Assembly (NCBI GenBank): GCA_002011085.2
Contig: MTMB02000001.1
Coordinates: forward strand, 353,820-417,819
From: Candidatus Geothermarchaeum rappei
GTDB lineage: Archaea > Thermoproteota > Nitrososphaeria > Geothermarchaeales > JDFR-13
DNA: 64,000 nucleotides
Direction: 5' to 3'
Below the pieces are notes generated by a model. It had not been told where the DNA came from. It did not search any database and was given only the letters and a program-made list of their open reading frames with translations. The translations under genes were made by a program, and so were the position numbers. Positions 25,881 to 34,045 of this stretch are shown here, one piece after another. The stretch's first letter is position 1. Each line of letters opens with the position of its first letter.

Positions 25881-26168
25881 CTAAAGCTCGAATCCAAATG
25901 CCCTTAGGGACATAAGTGTTTTCTTAAGCTCATCTCTAAACTTCATGCCTTTCTGAGTTAAATATAGGCCATATTCATCTTCGGAAACGATTTCCCTATT
26001 CTTCAATTCCTCCAGATACTCTGTAAACCTTTCGTAAGACAAGTTTGCAAAGAACATCACCCTAGTAGGTGGGGCTCTGCCCTCCTCCTCCCTAAGATAA
26101 TGAATATTCTCGATTATGTCGTAGAGTATCCTTATCCTACTTCGATACTGCATCTTTCCCCTCTTCAT
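25881..26168 (-). CDS. small winged-helix regulator
   Basis: A 95-residue protein resembling archaeal winged-helix regulators: IRILYDIIENI, then RVMFFANLSYERFTEYLEEL as the helix-turn-helix and a wing ending YLTQKGMKFRDEL. It starts directly after the stop of the membrane-protein gene upstream (TAG-ATG), so the two are an operon. A second ATG five codons in has a GAGGGG ahead of it and could be used. It may control this operon or the scarred exporter next door; that is inference. Confidence 0.75.
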   Translation of the reverse strand: MKRGKMQYRSRIRILYDIIENIHYLREEEGRAPPTRVMFFANLSYERFTEYLEELKNREIVSEDEYGLYLTQKGMKFRDELKKTLMSLRAFGFEL

Positions 26169-26963
26169 CTACTTCTCCTCTGGCGGGGTTATAAATATCA
26201 CTAACATTAGAATGTATCCGATGAATCGGGATAGCTCGGCACCGATAGATAGATATGGCTCGATTAACGAAAGTATGATCATTATATAGCTTAGCATCAA
26301 GGCGGTGAATCCAATGAATATCACAAGATTGCCTTTAGTTCTATATAAAATGTATCTGGATAGAGTTATGGAGGAGAGGTATGAAGCTAGGATAAGTAGT
26401 ATGAGGTATGGCACTGCCCCTATAATACCCAGATATGCTATTCCCAATGCGGAGAGAGTCATCTCATAATCCTTGGGAGCTAGGGTTCTATAGTATGATG
26501 CTATTATCCCTAGGAAACCGATTATCTGTAGTATTAGTGAGGTGATCCATAGCGTCCTAATTGTGGCTGTAGCGGGTATCTCTATTATGGCAGTGTGTCG
26601 AATATATCTCTTTACCATCAGCATCGTTGTAGCCGGCTCTAGTATAATGCCGGCTCCAATGAGTAGGAAGGAAATGGACATGTATAGAACAAGCTTATCC
26701 TTAATATCAAGGTATCTAAGACCTAAGAATATTCCTATGGCGAGTGCAGCCACTCCTGATAACAGGGTGAGGATATTATCGGCGAACATTATCATAGCTA
26801 GATCTGGCCTAAGCTTCCCCATTTGAGATACAGCTGATATAAGATATGTAATCATGTTTAGAGCCGTCTCACTCCAAAGACCGTATATCGTGTAGAGTAT
26901 GCTGCTCATTATAATAATAGATATTGTCCCTGGATATACATATAGAAAATTCCTGGTATACAT
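26169..26963 (-). CDS. multi-pass membrane protein of unknown function
   Basis: A 264-residue protein with about seven or eight membrane helices and short loops. No transporter signature, conserved charged triads or family motif are recognised. It is transcribed with the small winged-helix regulator that follows directly. It is divergent from the exported His/Met-rich protein across 72 nt. It might be a permease or a sensor; the sequence does not decide. Confidence 0.65.
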   Translation of the reverse strand: MYTRNFLYVYPGTISIIIMSSILYTIYGLWSETALNMITYLISAVSQMGKLRPDLAMIMFADNILTLLSGVAALAIGIFLGLRYLDIKDKLVLYMSISFLLIGAGIILEPATTMLMVKRYIRHTAIIEIPATATIRTLWITSLILQIIGFLGIIASYYRTLAPKDYEMTLSALGIAYLGIIGAVPYLILLILASYLSSITLSRYILYRTKGNLVIFIGFTALMLSYIMIILSLIEPYLSIGAELSRFIGYILMLVIFITPPEEK

Positions 26964-27035
26964 AGACGATTCGTCTATATGAATGGTTCATAAGGCTCTT
27001 AAATACACCCCAACTTGATTTAGTGGTGATGTTTG

Positions 27036-27704
27036 ATGGACGGTAAAAAGATTGGTTTAGGGATATTGGCCATCTTTATAGTGGCCTTATTCGCCGTAGC
27101 AATGTATACCGATGCTGTAGCAGCGTACACTGGACCAGCGTATATGTTCTCACCATCTGCCGAGGATGATGAGACAGGTAATGTAACTAGGATAGTGCAT
27201 TTCATCGCCAAGACACAGGCGGATGACGGCACTGTATACTTGATCGGGGGTAGAATAAAGATATCTCCAGTGGATATGGATGACACCAATAAATACTATG
27301 AGATAACTGGAGGAAAGTTGGTTTACAAAATCGCTGGCGAGAATACAACTATCACGGTCTTAGACAGTGTATCTGGATCTGCAGTTGTAGATGAATATGG
27401 TTTCGTAAGTGGTGAGATCACGGCAGTTAACGACGATGGCGTCGTAGTATCAATTACATTTACAGGTGCACAGTTTAGGAAGCCTGCTAAGATGGGTAAT
27501 GGAATGGAGGGCGGTGAAGCTGAGCACGCCAGTGCGGATGTCGGCGAGGGCATGGGTCATCAGTTTAAGGGCCATGGAGCGCCTAACTTTAAGGGCAAGT
27601 CTCTTAAGAAGGTTAGGACCCTCGGCTCAATCTCAGTATCTGCTGTTGTAGACGGTGTATCCACGCAGGGCTACGGAATCTTTGCAGTGGGATGCGGCTG
27701 CTAG
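27036..27704 (+). CDS. exported protein with a His/Met/Glu-rich segment
   Basis: A 222-residue protein. A signal peptide or anchor (IGLGILAIFIVALFAVAMY) leads to a beta-rich extracytoplasmic domain (about 30-150), then a segment rich in Met, Gly, His and Glu (about 152-185) and a final beta region ending in GCGC. The middle segment could bind a metal. The start is the ATG at 27036 following GGTGATG; a TTG one codon earlier is possible. A TATA-like CTTAAATACA at 26998 fits. I do not recognise the family. Confidence 0.7.
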   Translation: MDGKKIGLGILAIFIVALFAVAMYTDAVAAYTGPAYMFSPSAEDDETGNVTRIVHFIAKTQADDGTVYLIGGRIKISPVDMDDTNKYYEITGGKLVYKIAGENTTITVLDSVSGSAVVDEYGFVSGEITAVNDDGVVVSITFTGAQFRKPAKMGNGMEGGEAEHASADVGEGMGHQFKGHGAPNFKGKSLKKVRTLGSISVSAVVDGVSTQGYGIFAVGCGC

Positions 27705-27723
27705 TCTAATAGTTCCTCATCCC

Positions 27724-28467
27724 CTATTTCTCTTTTTTCTCAATCCATATTTTTTCTACCGCACTTACTACTAACAATGAGAGTGCCGTGCCTATAGACA
27801 TCTGCATGGTGTTGAAAGGTACCTCTGCCAATGCAGCTACTCCTAATATGACTTGTTCATATAGGAAGTAACCTAGGACCATGGTCATTCCACCAGCGAT
27901 TGTAGATAATATGTATCCAATATAATTGGGTTTCTTCCATGATAGTCCAATGACTAGTATTATTATGATCACTGCAGACAGCCCCCATATGATCTCTGAG
28001 AAGTCCACGGTCATCGTAGTTGCTCCAAATAGGTTTATCGAGATCTCCGCTGTACCTACGTAAAACTCTTTACCCACGATATACATGAGTATACCAAATA
28101 ATACACCTATTAATACACCGATAGGCCTCTTACTCTTCTCCCTAAAAATGGCCTCAAGCTTCATAGCAAGGTATCCTACTATAAACCCTTCTACACCCTT
28201 TACTACAAGTGTTCCTGGCGCGTATTGCGAGTATCCCAGTACAACGTCACTTAACATTGAGCCAAATCCACCGGCGATCATTCCTACAATGGGGCCTCCT
28301 GTAATTGCGGCTATGTATACACCGGTCTCTCCAATGTTGAAATAGCCTCTTGTCTGAATAATGTATACGTTGAAGACCACGGTGAAGACGAATACTATCA
28401 CGGTCATTATAGCCGAGTATGTTATCTGGAGTGTAGGGTTAGTTGAGACCATCTCCCTGATCTTCAT
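27724..28467 (-). CDS. ECF-type transporter substrate-binding (S) component
   Basis: A 247-residue membrane protein with six or seven helices. The segment ETGVYIAAITGGPIVGMIAGGFGSMLSDVVLGY, followed by APGTLVVKGVEGFIVGYL, is the signature of ECF S components that bind vitamins such as thiamine or its precursors, biotin or folate. The ATPase and T components are not nearby, so it probably shares a module encoded elsewhere. It has an AAGAGGTGATG ribosome binding site. The vitamin cannot be named; a thiamine precursor would fit the ThiN-type regulator later in the window, but this is speculative. Confidence 0.8.
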   Translation of the reverse strand: MKIREMVSTNPTLQITYSAIMTVIVFVFTVVFNVYIIQTRGYFNIGETGVYIAAITGGPIVGMIAGGFGSMLSDVVLGYSQYAPGTLVVKGVEGFIVGYLAMKLEAIFREKSKRPIGVLIGVLFGILMYIVGKEFYVGTAEISINLFGATTMTVDFSEIIWGLSAVIIIILVIGLSWKKPNYIGYILSTIAGGMTMVLGYFLYEQVILGVAALAEVPFNTMQMSIGTALSLLVVSAVEKIWIEKKEK

Positions 28468-28610
28468 ATCTCACATCACCTCTTGCCGAATGTTGAGTCT
28501 ATTACCTTATTCTCCACCTAATAATAGTATAGAATACAGTCGCCCAGATTTATTTTAACGTCATAAACCTACATTCTAATTTTAATTTTTCAGGGTAAAT
28601 AATATAATTT

Positions 28611-28690
28611 GGCCCCGCCACTCACGCACCTACGAGGGTATGCTGATAAAGCGTCTCGATGAGTAGGTGTCGGTCTGGCGGGGTACAAAC
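28611..28690 (+). ncRNA. H/ACA-box guide RNA (pseudouridylation)
   Basis: A single hairpin with every archaeal H/ACA element. The lower stem CCCCGCCA/TGGCGGGG is 28613-28620 with 28676-28683. The pocket strands are CTCACG (28621-28626) and TCGGTC (28670-28675). The upper stem is CACCTAC/GTAGGTG (28627-28633 with 28663-28669). Above it GA (28634-28635) faces GATGA (28658-28662), a kink-turn for L7Ae, topped by a short stem and loop. An ACA box is at 28685-28687. From the top of the 3' pocket to the ACA is 15 nt, the expected 14-16. I could not assign a target uridine. Confidence 0.85.
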
Positions 28691-28793
28691 ATCCTCCTAA
28701 CATTCACTGTCGTATCAAAGTATGAAAGTTTTTATTTTCAGTGTTACCTTATATTAGGTTATATCATAGAGTTGTTTATCGAGTGGATGTACC

Positions 28794-30053
28794 ATGGTAG
28801 ATGCAGATTTCCTGATGAGGAAGTTTAAGGAGGAGGAAGATAACTTAATAAAGTTGACTCAGGAGCTTGTGAAGATCCCTAGTGTAAACCCGCCTGGAGA
28901 CATGACTGAGATAACTGGTTTCCTAAAGGACTATTTTAACGACGCTGGCTTAAGTTATGAAGTCTACGAGCCTGAGAAGGGGGTTATAACGCTGTATCTG
29001 AAGTCTGGAAGAGATGAGGAGAACGATTTCCTGCATTTCAACGGCCACATAGACGTAGTCCCTATTGGAGAGCGTTCTAAATGGACTGTAGACCCATTTG
29101 GTGGAGAGATTATAGATGGATATTTATATGGACGTGGGTCAAGTGATATGAAGGCTGGTGTCGCGGCCACAATCAAGGTATTCGAGATACTAACTAGATA
29201 TTGGGAAGGCTTGCCAAGAAGGATAGGCTTATCACTTGTCCCCGATGAGGAGACTGGTGGAAGGCTTGGGACGAGGTACTTGATCGATAAGGTAGGTGTT
29301 AGACCTAAATATGTAGTTATAGGTGAGCCGTCGACGAGCTTTAGGCTGGAGATTGGGGAGAAGGGAGTATATAATATGACGATTAGAGTAGAAGGCTTCC
29401 CAGCTCATGCAAGCCTATCTCCACATGTTGGAGAAAATGCTATTATGAAGGTGTTGAAGATCGGTGACGAGATATATAAGCTGGCTGAGAAGACTGTTGA
29501 CGTCCCGGAGAAGCTTAAGGACGTTGTTGAGAATAGTGGCTTCATAGTTGCACAGTATTTTAATAAACCAAGCCTCTCTAGGCTATATAAGAGCCTTTCC
29601 ATAAACGTTGGGATGATAAGGGGTGGGGATAAAATAAATATCGTCCCATCATGGGCTGAGATTGACGTGGACATTAGAATTCCCCATGGATGGACTAAAG
29701 ATGATGTTAGGAAAATGGTTGAGGATATCCTAGCCAAGTATGACGGTACTGCTAAGATAGTTAGTGACAGAGGGGAGAACCCGAGTTATACAGATCCAGA
29801 CAGCCCGATTATCCAGAGTATTATAGAGGCCAGTAAGGATGTTATAGGCTTCGAGGTTGCTAAACACCTAGTTGCAGGTGCAACTGATGGACGGTTCTTC
29901 AGGAAAGTAGGTAGTGATGCGGTTATCTATGGCCCTGGAGAGCCTGGGAGGATACATTCCTATGATGAGCGTGTCGCTGTTGACGATATTAAGAAGGTTG
30001 GAGAGGTTCTTCTAAAGGCCTCTTATAACCTAATTGCCTCAAATCCCTACTAA
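28794..30053 (+). CDS. M20-family metallopeptidase/deacylase (ArgE/DapE type)
   Basis: A 419-residue enzyme. Metal ligands appear in FNGHIDVVP, GRGSSDMKAG, DEETGG, and a C-terminal region with GATDGRFF and the final His of GRIHSYDER. A dimerisation domain lies at about 180-300 (FPAHASLSPHVGENAI). These two-zinc enzymes remove N-acyl groups or succinyl groups, or cleave dipeptides; substrate specificity is not evident. In Thermoproteota similar genes serve amino-acid biosynthesis. The gene is transcribed alone. Confidence 0.9.
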   Translation: MVDADFLMRKFKEEEDNLIKLTQELVKIPSVNPPGDMTEITGFLKDYFNDAGLSYEVYEPEKGVITLYLKSGRDEENDFLHFNGHIDVVPIGERSKWTVDPFGGEIIDGYLYGRGSSDMKAGVAATIKVFEILTRYWEGLPRRIGLSLVPDEETGGRLGTRYLIDKVGVRPKYVVIGEPSTSFRLEIGEKGVYNMTIRVEGFPAHASLSPHVGENAIMKVLKIGDEIYKLAEKTVDVPEKLKDVVENSGFIVAQYFNKPSLSRLYKSLSINVGMIRGGDKINIVPSWAEIDVDIRIPHGWTKDDVRKMVEDILAKYDGTAKIVSDRGENPSYTDPDSPIIQSIIEASKDVIGFEVAKHLVAGATDGRFFRKVGSDAVIYGPGEPGRIHSYDERVAVDDIKKVGEVLLKASYNLIASNPY

Positions 30054-30167
30054 ACCTTATCCCCATTTTTTATTTAAGATATCCTTTAACACCCATCTAC
30101 ATAAAAACCCTATTCTGTATAACTTAAATTAGGATAAAAGAGGGTTGGATACGGGGATCCTAGGTAT

Positions 30168-31535
30168 CTATAGATATTTCCTTGGATCAGTTATCCTTCC
30201 TTCAATTGCACTAGCGGCTACAGTAGCTGGTGAAGCTAGATAGACGTAGCTGTCTCTGGCGCCCATTCTACCTATAAAGTTTCTGTTGCTTGTCGATACC
30301 GCCACCTCCTCCGACGCCAAGATACCCAGATGTGTACCTACACATGCTCCACAAGTTGGGTTTGTAACCACAGCACCGAATTTTAGGAATAGGTCTATTA
30401 TACCTTCTTTAAGGGCCTTGTCATAGACTCTTCTTGAGGCCGGGGTCACTACAAATCTGACTTTTGGATGAGCTTTCTTACCCTGTTTTAAGGCTTTCCT
30501 AACTATTTCGGCTGCTATAAACAAATCCTCTGGACGGGCGTTTGTACAGCTTCCGAGGAACGCCTGATCTATCTCGACATCCTCAACCTCTGTCACCGGC
30601 TTTACATTTCCAGGGCTATGGGGAACTGCAACCATAGGCTCCATCTTCGTAACGTCTACAAACATTTCCTTGTCATATGTAGCCTCCTTACCCGGTGTGA
30701 TCCAGTACATCGGCTTCCTACCTACTTCCTCCAAGAACTTCATAGTGACTTCATCAGGTGGGAAAATACCTGCCTTGGCTCCCATCTCGACACTCATATT
30801 AGACATAGTGGCCCTAGCCTCTATAGATAGCTGCTTAACTGCCGAGCCTGTAAACTCCACACTCATGTATGTAGCCCCGTCTATAGTCGCCTCGCCAATA
30901 ATATAGAGGATCAGGTCCTTAGAATATACGCCCTTAGGGATATCACCATCCAAAGTTACTTTGAATGATGGCGGTATCCTAAGCCATGTACTACCAGATT
31001 TCCAGATACTAGCCATCTCAGTACTGCCGATTCCAGTTGCGAAGGCACCGACGGCACCGGCTGTTACAGTATGTGAGTCGGCACCGAGTAATAGCATTCC
31101 CGGGACATCAAATACATCGAGGAGATACTGGTGACATATATTTCCCTCTGTGTAATAGGCACCTTTCTCGAAAGCAAAGTTCCTCAGCATCTTCTGGAGT
31201 AGAGCTACTCTCTCGTTAGACGCGGGGAATGTATGGTCGGTTACCAGAAGTACCCTCTTGGGGTCAAAGAGGTCTCCGTCACCCAACTCTCTAAAGACTT
31301 TTATTGCTAGCGGCCCTGTGCCATCTGTCGCCATCGTCAAGTCGGGCGAAGCAACTATTATGTCATCCTTATATGCTATCTCCTTCTCCTCATCAACCCT
31401 CTTTATAGTAAGTATCTTCTCGGCAAATGTTAGTGTCTCGTCTTTCAGCACCTTATTCACAAAATCCTCATCTTTCTTTACCCTCGGCTCCAGCTGAATA
31501 CTTTTATCTATACCCATTATCATGTCTATACTCAT
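30168..31535 (-). CDS. 3-isopropylmalate dehydratase/homoaconitase-type large subunit
   Basis: An aconitase-superfamily large subunit of about 455 residues. Fe-S ligands are in GSCTNARPEDL and NPTCGACVGTHLG, and SHTVTAGA and TDHTFPAS are conserved active-site segments. It fits the LeuC/HacA group, acting with a separate small subunit in leucine or lysine synthesis. No LeuD-like small subunit lies next to it. I start at the ATG at 31535, which follows GGTGAC; an ATG four codons upstream (31547) is an alternative. Which substrate is used is undecided. Confidence 0.85.
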   Translation of the reverse strand: MSIDMIMGIDKSIQLEPRVKKDEDFVNKVLKDETLTFAEKILTIKRVDEEKEIAYKDDIIVASPDLTMATDGTGPLAIKVFRELGDGDLFDPKRVLLVTDHTFPASNERVALLQKMLRNFAFEKGAYYTEGNICHQYLLDVFDVPGMLLLGADSHTVTAGAVGAFATGIGSTEMASIWKSGSTWLRIPPSFKVTLDGDIPKGVYSKDLILYIIGEATIDGATYMSVEFTGSAVKQLSIEARATMSNMSVEMGAKAGIFPPDEVTMKFLEEVGRKPMYWITPGKEATYDKEMFVDVTKMEPMVAVPHSPGNVKPVTEVEDVEIDQAFLGSCTNARPEDLFIAAEIVRKALKQGKKAHPKVRFVVTPASRRVYDKALKEGIIDLFLKFGAVVTNPTCGACVGTHLGILASEEVAVSTSNRNFIGRMGARDSYVYLASPATVAASAIEGRITDPRKYL

Positions 31536-31686
31536 GTTTGTCACCATCTACCTGACTATAAAGGTATTTAGTTATAATAAATAAACAATCGTTTTCTATT
31601 TAATAATGATAATATAATTCACCTCGTAATCAAGCTAAGTATTTTTGGATAAAAAATATGTTAAAAAGATGTCGGGGATAAGCGGT

Positions 31687-32400
31687 TTAGAATTCGAAGG
31701 TGTATTCTCCACCTGGGTTTATTACCACCGCCTCGGCACCGGTCTTCTCACCGACCTTCTTCTTGAACTCCTCAGGATCTGCATCTATAACTGGGAATGT
31801 CTTGTAATGCATTGGTATCACATATTCCGTCTTCAATAGTCTAGTTGCCTCCACCGCCTCATCAATACCCATGGTAAAGTGGCTGCCAATCGGTAGTAGA
31901 GCCAGTTTTATATTGTATAGCTTACCAAATAACTCCATGTCACTAAATAACCCCGTATCTCCAGGATGATATACTGGGAAGCCTGGGAACCTAATTATGA
32001 ATCCAGTTGGAGCACCGATGTCTGAGGAGTGTGTGGAGTGTACCAGTGTAATCGGGAGCCTAAACCCATTCTTCTCAAAGAACCATGTTCCACCTATATT
32101 CATCCCAATAGCCTCATTTCCCCCACGGCATTTCTCTTGTACATGGGTTGCTATCTCGAATATTCCTACACACTTTGCACTGGGGTTCCTGCTTAGGATG
32201 TCACATACATTTCCCATATGGTCGAAGTGGCTATGGGTCACTAAGACAAGATCGATCCCCGTCAACTCATTGAGAACTTCCTCCTTCTTATCTCCAAGCG
32301 GCTCTAGAAATGGGTCGATCAGTATCTTGACCGTCTCCTCACCCTCATATGTTAGGAGGAACGTAGAGTGAATTATCCATTTGACTCTAAGCTTTGCCAT
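31687..32400 (-). CDS. metallo-beta-lactamase-fold hydrolase (UPF0173 family)
   Basis: A 237-residue MBL-fold protein with the motif THSHFDHMGN and further ligands in the VYHPGDTGLFSDM and PIGSHFTMG regions, typical of the UPF0173 group. It has no RNase-type beta-CASP insertion. Such proteins are thought to be small-molecule hydrolases; the substrate is unknown. The ATG follows GAGGTGAG. It is divergent from the Nudix gene across 125 nt. Confidence 0.88.
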   Translation of the reverse strand: MAKLRVKWIIHSTFLLTYEGEETVKILIDPFLEPLGDKKEEVLNELTGIDLVLVTHSHFDHMGNVCDILSRNPSAKCVGIFEIATHVQEKCRGGNEAIGMNIGGTWFFEKNGFRLPITLVHSTHSSDIGAPTGFIIRFPGFPVYHPGDTGLFSDMELFGKLYNIKLALLPIGSHFTMGIDEAVEATRLLKTEYVIPMHYKTFPVIDADPEEFKKKVGEKTGAEAVVINPGGEYTFEF

Positions 32401-32525
32401 AACATCTCACCTCAACTAGGTTTCACAATAAAATAATTTTTCCCTTGTTTGTTGATAAATAATGGTTATGATAATGTTATTTTAGTTGTTTTGTCTATTA
32501 AAATATAAGGAAACGGTGGTTTAGA

Positions 32526-32972
32526 GTGGCGTCGAACACCAAGCGTATTGAGGAGCGTTCGGCAGGGGCCATTGTCTTCTATGAGGAAGGTGGAGTAAGA
32601 GAATATCTATTACTTAAACATCATAGGGGCCATTGGGATCTGCCTAAGGGAAATATTGAGCGTGGTGAAGTACCTTTAGAAACCGCTAAGAGAGAGGTCT
32701 TTGAAGAGACCGGGATCAAGGAGCTTAGGTTCTATAATGGTTTTATAAAGAAGATCGAATACTTTTATCGGAGGAAAAATTCTCTTGTGCATAAGGAAGT
32801 GATATTCTTCCTGGCGGAGAGTTTCACTAGGAAAGTAGTTATATCCGACGAACACAAGGGATATGCATGGCTCACCTATAGCGAGGCGCTGGAACTCGCT
32901 ACCTTCAAAAACACAAAGCGTTTGATTAAGGAGGCTGAGACTTTCATAAAGAAATATGAGAGGGAGAAATAA
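32526..32972 (+). CDS. Nudix hydrolase (Ap4A-hydrolase-like)
   Basis: A 148-residue protein with a complete Nudix box, GNIERGEVPLETAKREVFEETG, and an N-terminus (SAGAIVFYEE) typical of archaeal diadenosine tetraphosphate pyrophosphatases. It cleaves a nucleoside diphosphate linked to another group. The GTG at 32526 follows GGTGGT. A neighbouring TATA-like TTAAAATATAAGG near 32495 predicts a short leader. The exact substrate is inferred from the family. Confidence 0.92.
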   Translation: MASNTKRIEERSAGAIVFYEEGGVREYLLLKHHRGHWDLPKGNIERGEVPLETAKREVFEETGIKELRFYNGFIKKIEYFYRRKNSLVHKEVIFFLAESFTRKVVISDEHKGYAWLTYSEALELATFKNTKRLIKEAETFIKKYEREK

Positions 32973-33026
32973 TAACGTTGTTATATTACTAAGTAAATAT
33001 TAACAATTTTTTTGTTGGTGTCTGCT

Positions 33027-34004
33027 GTGGTTGTGTACGACAGATATGGGCGTCCAGTTAGAGGAGCAAGGATTAGTTTAAACAGCTCTAGCTATTGTAA
33101 TTTCAACTGTGTATTTTGTCATCGCGAGGGAATACATGGGAATGGCAGGGAGTTGATGACGCCGAGTGAGATAGGTAGGATTGTAAGGATATTAAATAGA
33201 TTCGGTGTCCAGTACGTTAAATTAACTGGTGGCGAGCCTCTGTTGAGAAGTGACATACTTGACATCCTAGATGAGATAAAGTCTGCTGGGATTAAGGAGA
33301 TCTCCATGACCACCAACGGCACTAGATTGGCTGAATTAGCGTATGATCTTAAGAGGCACGGCCTAAATAGGGTTAATGTTAGTATACATAGCATGGATCG
33401 ATGGAGATACTTTCTATTAACTGGTGTGGACGCCCTTGACTATACTCTAGAGGCTATAGAAGCTGCTGTAGATGCTGGTCTAAGACCGGTTAAACTTAAT
33501 ATGGTGGTCTTGAGAGGCGTTAACGAGGATGATCTTGGTAAATTAATTGAATATAGTAGGGAATTAGGTGGTGGAGACACTAATGTTATACAGCTTATCG
33601 AGCTCCTAAACATATCTAATGATTTCTATAGGGCTTATCATGTTAGTCTAGAGTCTTTAGAGTCTAGGGTCAAGGATATGGCTATGGAGGTTAGATATAG
33701 ACGCCTACATAATAGGCCTGTTTATATCCTGCCTGATAATGTGTGGATCGAGTTTGTTAAGCCGGTGGATAACCAAGCCTTCTGCCAAGGTAATGATAGG
33801 ATTAGGATTACATATGACGGTAAGTTCAAGCCATGTTTGATGAGGAGTGATAACCATGTCGATTTTCTCACAGCTATGAGGCGAGGGGCTGGTGACGATG
33901 AGCTCGCCAGGCTCTATCTAAAGGCTGTTCTACTGAGGGAGCCGTTTTATAAGGAGGGTGAGGAGTTCTGTGGAAGAACTCTACCCGATATCTGTATAAT
34001 ATAG
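33027..34004 (+). CDS. moaA: MoaA, GTP 3',8-cyclase (radical SAM), with altered C-terminal cluster site
   Basis: The first enzyme of molybdenum cofactor synthesis. I start at the GTG at 33027 (GGTG 6 nt upstream), giving 325 residues. The SAM cluster motif CNFNCVFC is intact, with KLTGGEPLL after it. At the C-terminus the GTP-binding cluster motif, normally C-x2-C-x13-C, reads C253-x2-N256-x13-C270, so the middle cysteine is lost; RIRIT and KPCL around it are kept. Two further cysteines near the end (C315, C323) might substitute. It heads a cluster with two moeA genes. Confidence 0.88.
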   Translation: MVVYDRYGRPVRGARISLNSSSYCNFNCVFCHREGIHGNGRELMTPSEIGRIVRILNRFGVQYVKLTGGEPLLRSDILDILDEIKSAGIKEISMTTNGTRLAELAYDLKRHGLNRVNVSIHSMDRWRYFLLTGVDALDYTLEAIEAAVDAGLRPVKLNMVVLRGVNEDDLGKLIEYSRELGGGDTNVIQLIELLNISNDFYRAYHVSLESLESRVKDMAMEVRYRRLHNRPVYILPDNVWIEFVKPVDNQAFCQGNDRIRITYDGKFKPCLMRSDNHVDFLTAMRRGAGDDELARLYLKAVLLREPFYKEGEEFCGRTLPDICII

Positions 34005-34045
34005 CCTCTATAAACTGAGGATATTATATTAGCGTGGGGTGTTAG

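Noticed and set aside
28634-28690. A 23S rRNA target for the H/ACA RNA
   Set aside because: One pocket strand matches the CGTGAG found in 23S rRNA, but the other strand does not match the flanking bases, so no target is claimed.
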